Source: Candidatus Westeberhardia cardiocondylae (lineage in GTDB: Bacteria; Pseudomonadota; Gammaproteobacteria; Enterobacterales; Enterobacteriaceae). Taken from it: a stretch of 62,198 nucleotides of DNA. Of the stretch, positions 48,506 through 57,570 are shown in pieces. Position numbers and translations under genes: made by a program. Location: assembly GCA_024648765.1 (NCBI GenBank), contig JABYQC010000002.1:1-62198 (forward strand). The letters are read 5' to 3'. Each line of letters opens with the position of its first letter. The first letter of the stretch is position 1. Below the pieces are notes generated by a model. The model was not told the origin of the DNA, ran no database searches, and was given only the letters and a program-made list of their open reading frames with translations.

Positions 48506-49903
48506 ATGCAATATAATTTCCATCAAAAAAAAACAACAATCAAAGATAAAGAAATTAACCAACTCAAAATACCACCACATTCATTAGAAGCAGAACAATC
48601 AGTGTTAGGTGGTTTAATGTTAGATAATAATAAATGGGACGATATTATAGAAAAAATAAATAACAACAATTTTTTTAGTTATTCCCATCAATTAATTTTC
48701 AAAGAAATGCAATACCTTGCAAAAATCGGAAAACCTATTGATCTTATTACATTATCTGAATCTCTAGAAAAAAAAGGAATATTAGCAAAAATTGGAGGAT
48801 TTTCCTATTTAGCAGAATTGTCAAAAAATACACCTAGTGCAGCCAATATATCTGCATACGCTGATATAGTCAGAGAAAGATCAATAATACGAGAAATAAT
48901 TTCAACTGCTAACGAAATAGCTGAAGCAGGATATAATCCAAAAGGAAAAAACGCTGAAGACATACTAGACTTTTCCGAATCTAAAATATTTCAAATTGCA
49001 GAACACCAATTAAACAAAAACACAGGACCAAAACATATCAATACAATACTAAACAAAACTGTCAAACACATAGAAAAACTCTACAAACAACCATATAATA
49101 CCGGTATCACAGGAATTTCCTGCGGATACCAAGATATAGATAAAAAAACCTCGGGATTACAAAAATCAGATTTAATTATTATTGCTGCTAGACCAGCTAT
49201 GGGTAAAACAACTCTAGCTATAAATTTTTGCGAAAACATTTCTATGACAGAAAAAAAACCTGCATTAATTTTCAGTTTAGAAATGTCCAATGAACAAATT
49301 ATGATAAAAATTTTATCTTCTTTATCAAGAGTCAATCAAACACAAATACGGACCGGTAAGTTAAATAATGAAGATTGGATTCGAATTTATAATACTATAA
49401 AAACTTTATTAAAAAAAAACAACATGTACATTGATGATTCATCCGAACTCACACCAATAACATTAAGATCTCGTGCTAGAAAAATATTTAGAGAAAACGG
49501 TGGTTTAAGCGTAATTATGGTAGATTACCTACAACTTATGAGAGTACCTACTTTATCTTATAATAGAACATCCGAAATTACTGAAATATCTAGATCTCTA
49601 AAAGGATTGGCTAAAGAACTAAAAGTTCCCATTATTGCATTATCACAATTAAATCGCAGTTTAGAGCAACGTTCCGATAAAAGACCAATAAACTCTGATC
49701 TCAGAGAATCCGGTTCCATAGAACAAGATGCAGATTTAATTATGTTCATTTATAGAGACGAATTATATAATACAGAGAGTTCTATGAAAGGAATAGCGGA
49801 AATAATTTTAAGTAAACAAAGAAATGGACCAATAGGAACAATACGATTAACATTCAATGGACAATGGTCAAGATTTGATAACTATTATCAACATATAAAA
49901 TAA
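48506..49903 (+). CDS. dnaB: Replicative DNA helicase
   Basis: DnaB is the hexameric helicase at the replication fork. From the ATG at 48506 it has 465 residues (E. coli 471). An in-frame TTG eight codons earlier is less likely, though neither start has a clear ribosome site. It has an N-terminal domain (PPHSLEAEQSVLGGLMLDN, LAELSKNTPSAANISAYADIV), linker, and RecA-like domain with Walker A ARPAMGKTT, Walker B VIMVDYLQLMR, and SQLNRSLEQRSDKRP with SDLRESGSIEQDAD. All motor motifs are intact. Confidence 0.98.
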   Translation: MQYNFHQKKTTIKDKEINQLKIPPHSLEAEQSVLGGLMLDNNKWDDIIEKINNNNFFSYSHQLIFKEMQYLAKIGKPIDLITLSESLEKKGILAKIGGFSYLAELSKNTPSAANISAYADIVRERSIIREIISTANEIAEAGYNPKGKNAEDILDFSESKIFQIAEHQLNKNTGPKHINTILNKTVKHIEKLYKQPYNTGITGISCGYQDIDKKTSGLQKSDLIIIAARPAMGKTTLAINFCENISMTEKKPALIFSLEMSNEQIMIKILSSLSRVNQTQIRTGKLNNEDWIRIYNTIKTLLKKNNMYIDDSSELTPITLRSRARKIFRENGGLSVIMVDYLQLMRVPTLSYNRTSEITEISRSLKGLAKELKVPIIALSQLNRSLEQRSDKRPINSDLRESGSIEQDADLIMFIYRDELYNTESSMKGIAEIILSKQRNGPIGTIRLTFNGQWSRFDNYYQHIK

Positions 49904-50422
49904 ATATATTATAATAATTATACTATATACAATTTTATAATATATGTTAAAAAAATTACAAATTAAAAATATTGTACAAAATTTCTATAATAAAACTTAA
50001 TAAAAATAAAAAATAACAATTAATATCATATATAATATAAAACATATCAAATCAATAATATAAAAATATTTTCCTTAAAATACGTATGATAAAATAAACA
50101 AACAAATAAAATAACATCTAAACAAAATAAATATATCAATATATACAAAATAATTTTTTAATATTAAAATAATTACAAAATCTACTAATTTAAAATTCCA
50201 AAAAATATTAAAATTAAAAAATTATTTTCATTAAACACATGTATTAACAAAACATCAAATATAATACAATACATAGCATATACAATGTTTCAAAACACAA
50301 AATAAACATTACATAAAAACACATAATATCATGACAATACCAAATATAAATAAAGTAACCATCAATTCAATATATACTCAATACACATCCATAAAAAATT
50401 AACTACAAAATCAGGAAAAAAT
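49904..50422. other. Gene-free spacer dnaB-ssb (519 bases)
   Basis: No frame, RNA gene or clear control site is seen. Confidence 0.6.
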
Positions 50423-50902
50423 ATGAACCAAGGCATTAATAAAGTTATTTTAATAGGTAATCTAGGAAAAGATCCAGAAATTCGATATATACCAAATAGC
50501 GGAACAGCAGTCGCAAACATTAACTTAGCAACTTCCGAAAATTGGAAAGACAAAAAAACTGGAAATATTCAAAAAAGAGTAGAATGGCATAAAATAGTAT
50601 TATTTGGTAAATTAGCAGAAATAGCAAAAGAATTTTTACATAAAGGATCACAAATATATATTGAAGGATCTTTGCAAACAAGAAAATGGCAAGACAAAAA
50701 AGGACAATATCATTACACTACAGAAATAATTGTAAATATTAATGGAACTATGCAAATGCTAGGTAGCAAGCCATCACAAACAACACAAGAAATACCTCAA
50801 AATGAAATTAATCAAACAAACACTAAACAAAACAACACAATAAACGAAAAACATAATATATCTTCTTCTATAATAGATTTTGAAGATGATATTCCATTTT
50901 AA
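50423..50902 (+). CDS. ssb: Single-stranded DNA-binding protein
   Basis: SSB coats single-stranded DNA and recruits replication and repair proteins. The 159 residues have the OB fold ([59 protein letters not shown]), a Gln/Asn/Thr-rich linker that is shorter and less Gly-rich than in E. coli, and a perfect acidic tip DFEDDIPF for partner binding. AGGA precedes the ATG. Confidence 0.98.
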   Translation: MNQGINKVILIGNLGKDPEIRYIPNSGTAVANINLATSENWKDKKTGNIQKRVEWHKIVLFGKLAEIAKEFLHKGSQIYIEGSLQTRKWQDKKGQYHYTTEIIVNINGTMQMLGSKPSQTTQEIPQNEINQTNTKQNNTINEKHNISSSIIDFEDDIPF

Positions 50903-51465
50903 CAAATATAATTATAAAAAATATATAAAACATCTAAAATATATTACGAAAAATTTTTCCTTGCAAAAATATTAAAAAATTTTTAAAATTCTTACATAAT
51001 AAATATGTATAATAAAACAAATACAAATAACACTAAACATAATCCAAGAAAATATCATCAACATTCTAAAATATTTCTATAATTTTCTATAAAAAATAAA
51101 TAAAAACTTTCTCCAAATTTTATAAATTCTATAATATCTCATAAAATTATGTTAATACGATAAATAATTAGTTACTCTCGTAAATTATTCTATACATATA
51201 TGTATACTAAAACATCTACAAACTTTCATCATACATACTAATAATATATATCAACATTAAAAAAATACAATCCTATACAATATTTTCAACATACAACATA
51301 TAAAACACACAATACACATTCTGTAAAAATATATAAAATCACCGTAAAACTACATATAAGAAAAATATAAACTATCGAACATTTAATGCTAACAAAAAAT
51401 ATAAAACTAAAATATCAAGAATTATACAATTTTACAATATTCATACTAAATAATTAAAAACTTTT
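50903..51465. other. Gene-free convergent spacer ssb / yibN (563 bases)
   Basis: No frame, tRNA or terminator hairpin stands out. Confidence 0.6.
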
Positions 51466-51900
51466 TCAACTATCACAATTAACTACAGGTAACTTTTCTT
51501 CTTTCCATGAAAACATGCCATTTTTAAGAATATAAACTTTGATAAACCCAGCCAACACAAAATCTTTTGCAAAACTACGGGAAGCAAAACCATAACTACA
51601 AACCACAATAATAGGTTGATTCTTCATATTAATCAATTTGCCAAATTTTTTTAAACGTACTTCCTGAGGAAGTAAATGAATACTATTAATAATATGTGCT
51701 TCACAATACTCTTTTCTATCACGTACATCTACAATAATAGCTCCGCTATGATTAATTAAATGAATAACCTCAAAATGCACAACTTCTCGAATTTTAGAAA
51801 ATATTGTTCTAAAAAAAATAAATAATATAGAAAAACCAAGCACTAACCAAACAATACATAACACAAAATGATCTAAAAAAAAACATAACAATTTATCCAT
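51466..51900 (-). CDS. yibN: Membrane-anchored rhodanese-domain protein (YibN-like)
   Basis: 144 residues: one N-terminal membrane helix (about residues 8-30), a short charged link, then a single rhodanese domain with IIVDVRDRKEYCEAHIINSIHLL and a full active-site loop VVCSYGFASR carrying the Cys. E. coli YibN has the same layout but lacks that loop Cys, so this version may still be a sulfurtransferase. The length and the LLPQEVRLKKFGKL segment match YibN. Its exact function is not established. It stands alone on the minus strand. Confidence 0.88.
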   Translation of the reverse strand: MDKLLCFFLDHFVLCIVWLVLGFSILFIFFRTIFSKIREVVHFEVIHLINHSGAIIVDVRDRKEYCEAHIINSIHLLPQEVRLKKFGKLINMKNQPIIVVCSYGFASRSFAKDFVLAGFIKVYILKNGMFSWKEEKLPVVNCDS

Positions 51901-52439
51901 ATATTTCCTACATACAAAAAACTTTATAAAATAAAAATATCACATATTTAATAATTTATAAAAAACACAATTACTAAAATATCACATTATATATTCTGTT
52001 ACATCATAAAACATATCAAAAATTTTTACATTATAACATTACCATCATACAAAAATATTTTTATAACCATAAAACACTTATTCAATATTAAAAAAATATC
52101 ACAATATACTATACATATTATTTTATATATAAAATTTTTTATTAAAAACAAAAATAACATTTCACAAAATATTTTAACATCATAATATGATATAAAATAC
52201 ACATTGATTTTTTTTCTTAAATTCAATAATATTATATAAATAAAACTCCGCAATATTTTCAAATTCCAAAAATATTTCTATTATATCCAATATTCAATGA
52301 TATTTATCATACAAAAATTAAAACCATACATAAATAATTTCTATAACTACTATTATCAATATATACAATACATGATATCATGTAAAAAATATCAAAACTT
52401 AAATTTTACAAAAATTTTCCAACCTTGAGAAATAATATT
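51901..52439. other. Gene-free divergent spacer yibN / tal (539 bases)
   Basis: A 78-codon minus-strand frame (52026-52262) is Ile/Phe/Cys-rich, with no ribosome site or family, and looks like chance. Nothing else is seen. Confidence 0.6.
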
Positions 52440-53399
52440 ATGACAAATAAACTAGATTCCCTAAAAAAAATCACAACAATAGTCACAGATAGCAGTAATA
52501 TTAAAGAAATCAAAGCATTCCAACCACAAGATACCACAACAAATCCAACGCTTATATTAAATGCAATAAAAATACCAGAATACCAAACACATATTAATCA
52601 TTCCATAAAAATAGCTAAATTAAAATATAATGACAAAATAAAACAAATAAAATATGCAGCAGAACATCTTGCAGTAAATATTGGAACAGAAATACTCAAA
52701 ATTATTCCAGGAAGAATATCTACAGAAATAGACTCACATTTATCATATAATACAGAAAAAAGCATAAAAAAAGCCAAAGATCTTATAAAATTATATAATC
52801 AAAAAAACATACAAAACAAAAGAATTCTTATTAAATTAGCTGCAACATGGCAAGGAATTCGTGCAGCAGAAAAACTAGAAAAACAAGGAATAAACTGTAA
52901 TCTCACATTATTATTTTCCTTTGCACAAGCAAGAGCTTGTGCAGAAGCAAATGTTTATCTAATATCACCATTTGTTGGAAGAATTTTAGATTGGCACAAA
53001 AACGCTAATCCAAAAAAGATATTCACAGAAAAAAATGATCCAGGAGTTATATCCATAAAAAATATATACCACTACTATAAAAAATATCAATACAAAACAA
53101 TTATCATGGGAGCAAGTTTTAGAAATATAGGACAAATATTATCTTTAGCAGGATGTGATAAACTTACTATTTCTCCAAATCTCCTACAAGAACTAAAAAA
53201 ACAAAAAGGAAAAGTAACAAAAAAATTATTCCATACACCAACACTAAAAAAACATAATAAACCACAAAACATAAATGAAGACGAATTTCTTTGGATGCAT
53301 CATCAAGATCCAATGGCAGTAGAAAAATTAGCACAAGGAATACGAAATTTTGCTATTGACCAAAAAAAACTAGAAAATATATTATCTAAAATGATATAA
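52440..53399 (+). CDS. tal: Transaldolase
   Basis: Transaldolase moves a dihydroxyacetone unit between sugar phosphates in the non-oxidative pentose phosphate pathway. From the ATG at 52440 it has 319 residues (E. coli TalB 317). A TTG five codons earlier overlaps the GAGA ribosome site. The Schiff-base Lys is in [57 protein letters not shown] and [11 protein letters not shown] are intact. RpiA at 1588-2256 works in the same pathway. Confidence 0.98.
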   Translation: MTNKLDSLKKITTIVTDSSNIKEIKAFQPQDTTTNPTLILNAIKIPEYQTHINHSIKIAKLKYNDKIKQIKYAAEHLAVNIGTEILKIIPGRISTEIDSHLSYNTEKSIKKAKDLIKLYNQKNIQNKRILIKLAATWQGIRAAEKLEKQGINCNLTLLFSFAQARACAEANVYLISPFVGRILDWHKNANPKKIFTEKNDPGVISIKNIYHYYKKYQYKTIIMGASFRNIGQILSLAGCDKLTISPNLLQELKKQKGKVTKKLFHTPTLKKHNKPQNINEDEFLWMHHQDPMAVEKLAQGIRNFAIDQKKLENILSKMI

Positions 53400-53472
53400 A
53401 AAATCACACAACAACATATCCAAAACTTCTATACCAATACATCAAAAAAAATTACACATTTTTTGCTTTTTG

Positions 53473-53503
53473 CCCCTTGATGCAGGGTTGTGTGCCCCCA
53501 TCT
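53473..53503 (+). promoter_or_regulatory. Sigma-32 (RpoH) heat-shock promoter of dnaK
   Basis: CCCCTTGAT (53473-53481) and CCCCCATCT (53495-53503) match the -35 and -10 elements of sigma-32 promoters. CTTGAT and CCCCAT are separated by exactly 14 bases, as I recall for the E. coli dnaK P1 promoter. It is the only clearly G+C-rich island in the intergenic DNA here, so it must be under selection. The expected transcript start is near 53508, leaving a leader of about 140 bases. The sigma factor is encoded at 14928-15776. Confidence 0.93.
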
Positions 53504-53650
53504 TATTCTATTAGATAATTAAATATTATTAAAACTATGCGTATAACTACTACGCAAATAAAAATTATAATAAAATTCATAAAAAAATTAATAAAAACAT
53601 ATTGCTTATAAACACCTATATAAAAAAATAAACCGGGGAGATATTACATA

Positions 53651-55579
53651 ATGGCTAAAATAATTGGAATTGATTTAGGAACAACAAATTCTTGCATAGC
53701 AATCATTGAAGGAAATAAACCAAAAGTAATTGAAAATAGCGAAGGAGACAGAACCACTCCTTCCATTATTGCTTACACAAAAGAAGGTGAAATTCTAGTT
53801 GGACAACCTGCCAAAAGACAATCGGTCACAAATCCTCAAAATACTTTATTTGCTATAAAACGCCTTATTGGAAGAAGATTCCGTGATAAAGAGGTACAAA
53901 GGGATGTTAATATTATGCCTTACAAAATAATAGCTTCCAAAAATGGTGACGCATGGTTAAATGTTAAAGGGCAAAGTATGGCTCCACAACAAATATCTGC
54001 AGAAATACTAAAAAAAATGAAAAAAACTGCCGAAGATTATTTAGGAGAATCAATTACCGAAGCTGTTATTACTGTACCAGCATATTTTAACGATACACAA
54101 AGACAAGCTACTAAAGATGCCGGAAGAATAGCTGGTCTTGACGTAAAAAGAATTATCAACGAACCAACTGCAGCAGCATTAGCTTATGGATTAGATAAAG
54201 AAACAGGAAATAGAACCATAGCTGTATATGATCTAGGAGGAGGAACATTTGATATTTCTATCATCGAAATTGATGAAGTTGATGGAGAAAAAACATTTGA
54301 AGTACTAGCAACCAATGGAGATACACATCTAGGAGGAGAAGACTTCGATAGTAGATTAATCAATTATTTGGTCAATGAATTTATGAAATACCAAGGAATA
54401 GATTTAAGAAATGACCCTCTCGCCATGCAACGTCTCAAAGAAGCAGCAGAAAAAGCAAAGATAGAACTATCCTCATCACAACAAACAGATATAAACCTAC
54501 CATATATTACAGCAGATTCTACAGGTCCAAAACATATGAACATAAAAATGACCAGAGCTAAATTAGAATCTCTTGTAGAAAACCTAGTAATCAATACCTT
54601 GGAACCAGTGAAAGTAGCATTAAAAGATGCTGGACTATCAATTGCTGATATTAAAGATGTTATATTAGTCGGTGGACAAACCAGAATGCCTCTAGTACAA
54701 AAAAAAGTTTCTGAATTCTTCAAAAAAGAACCTAGAAAAGATGTAAATCCCGATGAAGCAGTAGCTATTGGAGCAGCTGTACAAGGAGGCGTTCTAACAG
54801 GAGACGTCAAGGATGTATTATTATTAGATGTTACGCCTTTATCATTAGGAATAGAAACTATGGGTGGAGTCATGACAACATTAATTGCTAAAAACACTAC
54901 CATCCCAACAAAACATAGCCAAATATTTTCCACAGCAGAAGATAACCAATCTGCAGTTACAATACATGTATTACAAGGAGAAAGAAAAAGAGCTATAGAC
55001 AATAAATCTCTAGGGCAATTTAACTTAGATGGTATCTCTCCTGCAATGCGAGGTATACCACAAATAGAAGTAACCTTTGACATTGATGCAGATGGAATAT
55101 TACATGTATCCGCTAAAGATAAAAACAGTGGAAGAGAACAAAAAATTACTATCCAAGCCTCTTCTGGTTTAAAAGAAGAAGAAATTAAAAAAATGGTACA
55201 AGAAGCCGAAGCTAACGCCGAATCTGACAAAAAATTTGAAGAATTAGTACAAATTAGAAATCAAGGAGATCATTTATTACATAGCACTAAAAAACAACTA
55301 AAAGAACTAGACAATCATATTAATAAAGAAGAAAAAAATAAAATAAACCAAGCACTAAAAAATCTAGAAAACACACTAAAAGAAGAAAACAAACAAAAAA
55401 TTGAAGAAAAAATACAAGAACTCATACAAATATCTAATACATTACTTGAAGCAGCACAAAAAAAAGAACAATTCGAAAAACAAAATAAAAATACAGATAA
55501 CACAAAAAAAGACGAAAACGTTGTAGATGCCGAATTCGAAGAAATAAAAGAAAAAAACAAAAACAAAGATGATTCATAA
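53651..55579 (+). CDS. dnaK: Chaperone DnaK (Hsp70)
   Basis: DnaK binds and releases unfolded proteins with DnaJ and GrpE. It has 642 residues (E. coli 638). The ATPase domain has [28 protein letters not shown] and [13 protein letters not shown]. The conserved linker [19 protein letters not shown], the substrate-binding beta domain and an alpha lid follow. The C-terminal tail is Lys/Asn-rich but keeps an acidic stretch [21 protein letters not shown] (53635-53640) is a strong ribosome site. dnaJ follows after 84 bases in the same transcript. Confidence 0.99.
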   Translation: MAKIIGIDLGTTNSCIAIIEGNKPKVIENSEGDRTTPSIIAYTKEGEILVGQPAKRQSVTNPQNTLFAIKRLIGRRFRDKEVQRDVNIMPYKIIASKNGDAWLNVKGQSMAPQQISAEILKKMKKTAEDYLGESITEAVITVPAYFNDTQRQATKDAGRIAGLDVKRIINEPTAAALAYGLDKETGNRTIAVYDLGGGTFDISIIEIDEVDGEKTFEVLATNGDTHLGGEDFDSRLINYLVNEFMKYQGIDLRNDPLAMQRLKEAAEKAKIELSSSQQTDINLPYITADSTGPKHMNIKMTRAKLESLVENLVINTLEPVKVALKDAGLSIADIKDVILVGGQTRMPLVQKKVSEFFKKEPRKDVNPDEAVAIGAAVQGGVLTGDVKDVLLLDVTPLSLGIETMGGVMTTLIAKNTTIPTKHSQIFSTAEDNQSAVTIHVLQGERKRAIDNKSLGQFNLDGISPAMRGIPQIEVTFDIDADGILHVSAKDKNSGREQKITIQASSGLKEEEIKKMVQEAEANAESDKKFEELVQIRNQGDHLLHSTKKQLKELDNHINKEEKNKINQALKNLENTLKEENKQKIEEKIQELIQISNTLLEAAQKKEQFEKQNKNTDNTKKDENVVDAEFEEIKEKNKNKDDS

Positions 55580-55663
55580 AAATCATAAAAAATTACATTT
55601 TAACTACTAATAAAATAACAAATCAATCTACAATAATACACATAAAAAAGTTAGGGAACAAAC

Positions 55664-56797
55664 ATGGCGAAATTAGACTATTATGAGATTTTAGGAGTTT
55701 CCAAAAATTCGGGAGAACGCGAAATCAAAAAAGCCTATAAACGCCTAGCTATAAAATTTCATCCAGATAGAAATCCTGGAAATTCTAATGCAGAAAAAAA
55801 ATTTAAAGAAATCAAAGAGGCTTATGAAATATTAAGTAATCCTAAAAAACGTACTATGTACGATCAATATGGACACGCAGCCTTTGAACAAGGGCATAGT
55901 AATCATAGTGGATTCAGCACAACTGTAGAAGGAGATTTTGGAGAGATTTTTAGTGATGTTTTTGGAGATATTTTTGGTAACAAAAGAAACACAAAAACAA
56001 GAAGAGGATCAGATTTACAATATAATATTGAATTATCCTTAGAAGAAGCTGTTAAAGGAACCACAAAAGAAATACGCGTACCAATACTAGCAAAATGTGA
56101 TATCTGTAATGGTAGTGGATCTAAACCAGGAACCACACCAACAACATGCAGAACATGTAGAGGACATGGACAAATACAAATGCAACAAGGATTTTTTACT
56201 ATTCAACAAACTTGCCCTACTTGTCATGGTGGAGGCAAAATTATTCAATACCCTTGTAATACTTGCCGAGGAAACGGAAAAACAAAAAAACCAAAAATTT
56301 TATCTATAAAAATACCCCCAGGTATAGATAATGGAGATCGAATACGACTTTCTGGAAAAGGAGAAGAAGGCACAAACAGAATGTATAACGGAGATTTGTA
56401 TATACAAATCCAAATAAAAAAACACCCTATATTCGAAAGAGAAAACAATAATCTGTATTGTGAAGTACCTATAAACTTTTCTATAGCAGCACTAGGAGGA
56501 GAAATAGAAGTCCCTACTCTCAACGGAAAAATAGGATTAAAAATACCAGCAGAAACACAAAGCGGAAAACTATTACGTATGAGAGGAAAAGGTGTAAAGT
56601 CAATTCGAGATGGCAGACAAGGTGATCTTATTTGCCGAGTAGTTGTAGAAACACCAGTAAGACTTAATGAAAAACAAAAACAACTATTAAAAGAATTAGA
56701 ATCTAGTTTCTCCGGTCCCAGTGGTAATAAAAACAGTCCTAGATCTAAAAGTTTCTTTGATGGTGTAAAAAAATTCTTCGATAACTTGACAAGATAG
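55664..56797 (+). CDS. dnaJ: Co-chaperone DnaJ (Hsp40)
   Basis: DnaJ stimulates the DnaK ATPase and delivers substrates. The 377 residues (E. coli 376) have the J domain with HPD in [10 protein letters not shown], a G/F-rich segment (short and Phe/Gly/Asp-rich, near 70-105), and the zinc domain with all four motifs: [24 protein letters not shown] and CNTCRGNG. Two C-terminal beta domains follow. AGGGAA precedes the ATG. It is fully intact class A Hsp40. Confidence 0.99.
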   Translation: MAKLDYYEILGVSKNSGEREIKKAYKRLAIKFHPDRNPGNSNAEKKFKEIKEAYEILSNPKKRTMYDQYGHAAFEQGHSNHSGFSTTVEGDFGEIFSDVFGDIFGNKRNTKTRRGSDLQYNIELSLEEAVKGTTKEIRVPILAKCDICNGSGSKPGTTPTTCRTCRGHGQIQMQQGFFTIQQTCPTCHGGGKIIQYPCNTCRGNGKTKKPKILSIKIPPGIDNGDRIRLSGKGEEGTNRMYNGDLYIQIQIKKHPIFERENNNLYCEVPINFSIAALGGEIEVPTLNGKIGLKIPAETQSGKLLRMRGKGVKSIRDGRQGDLICRVVVETPVRLNEKQKQLLKELESSFSGPSGNKNSPRSKSFFDGVKKFFDNLTR

Positions 56798-56891
56798 AAT
56801 AAATAACAAACAAAAATTAACACACAAATAAAATTATAAGATTGCAACAAATAATATTTTCTTTTTAAAAATACAAAAAAAAATAAAAATA

Positions 56892-57152
56892 TCACATCAG
56901 ATTTATCTTGGAAATCAAAACAGATTTATAACGAGCTGCTTTATTTTTATGTAACAGTCCTTTACTAACCTGACGGTCTAAAATAGATTGCAACAAACAA
57001 AATTTATATTCTGCATCTTTCTTATCACCTGAACAAATAGAAAGGAAAGACTTCTTAATAAAAGTTTTCATCATAGAACGTTGACTAATATTATACTTTC
57101 TTTTTTTTTCAGATTGCAAAATTCTTTTTTTACTAGATTTAATATTAACCAT
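56892..57152 (-). CDS. rpsT: 30S ribosomal protein S20
   Basis: S20 is a helical protein binding the lower part of 16S rRNA. From the ATG at 57150-57152 it has 86 residues (E. coli 87): VNIKSSKKRILQSEKKRKYN, SMMKTFIKKS, ILDRQVSKGLLHKNKAARYKS. A longer frame upstream adds hydrophobic residues with no homology and is rejected. It is divergent from ileS as in E. coli. Confidence 0.97.
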   Translation of the reverse strand: MVNIKSSKKRILQSEKKRKYNISQRSMMKTFIKKSFLSICSGDKKDAEYKFCLLQSILDRQVSKGLLHKNKAARYKSVLISKINLM

Positions 57153-57570
57153 AACCACTATAATCTCATGCACAATTAATATACTATATAAAAAATTGAT
57201 AATATACAATAAATCAAAACAGAAAAAATAAAAATTCTTCTATTCCATAAAATTACATAATATTTCCAATACATATATATAAATACCAAAAATCTAACAA
57301 AACATCTTATAAAAACTTTCAAAATACACCAATAATCATAAAATACTCTAAAATTAAACTTTATATAATAACATACAATATAAAACTTAAAAATTCAACA
57401 AAATAAATGATATTATATATAATAAATAAAAATTTTTCAAAAATTACTATAATATTATCATAAAATATATTATTACAATAACATAACAAATATTTACCAT
57501 AAATAATATACAATAAATATTCACTGAGTATATCATAGTAAATATAAATACCATGCAAAAAACATTTCAT
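57153..57570. other. Gene-free divergent spacer rpsT / ileS (418 bases)
   Basis: A+T-rich, with no structured RNA leader or clear promoter box. A 69-codon minus-strand frame (57361-57570) is Ile/Tyr-rich noise. Confidence 0.6.

Noticed and set aside
52026-52262. 78-codon minus-strand frame between yibN and tal
   Set aside because: Ile/Phe/Tyr-rich composition of random A+T DNA, no ribosome site, no family; on the G/T-rich strand stop codons are rarer, so frames of this size are expected.
54364-55230. Long antisense frame (288 codons) inside dnaK
   Set aside because: Shadow of the well conserved dnaK frame on the opposite strand; no independent start signals or family.
57361-57570. 69-codon minus-strand frame between rpsT and ileS
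   Set aside because: Low-complexity Ile/Tyr-rich product without homology or start signals; it overlaps the ileS start region.
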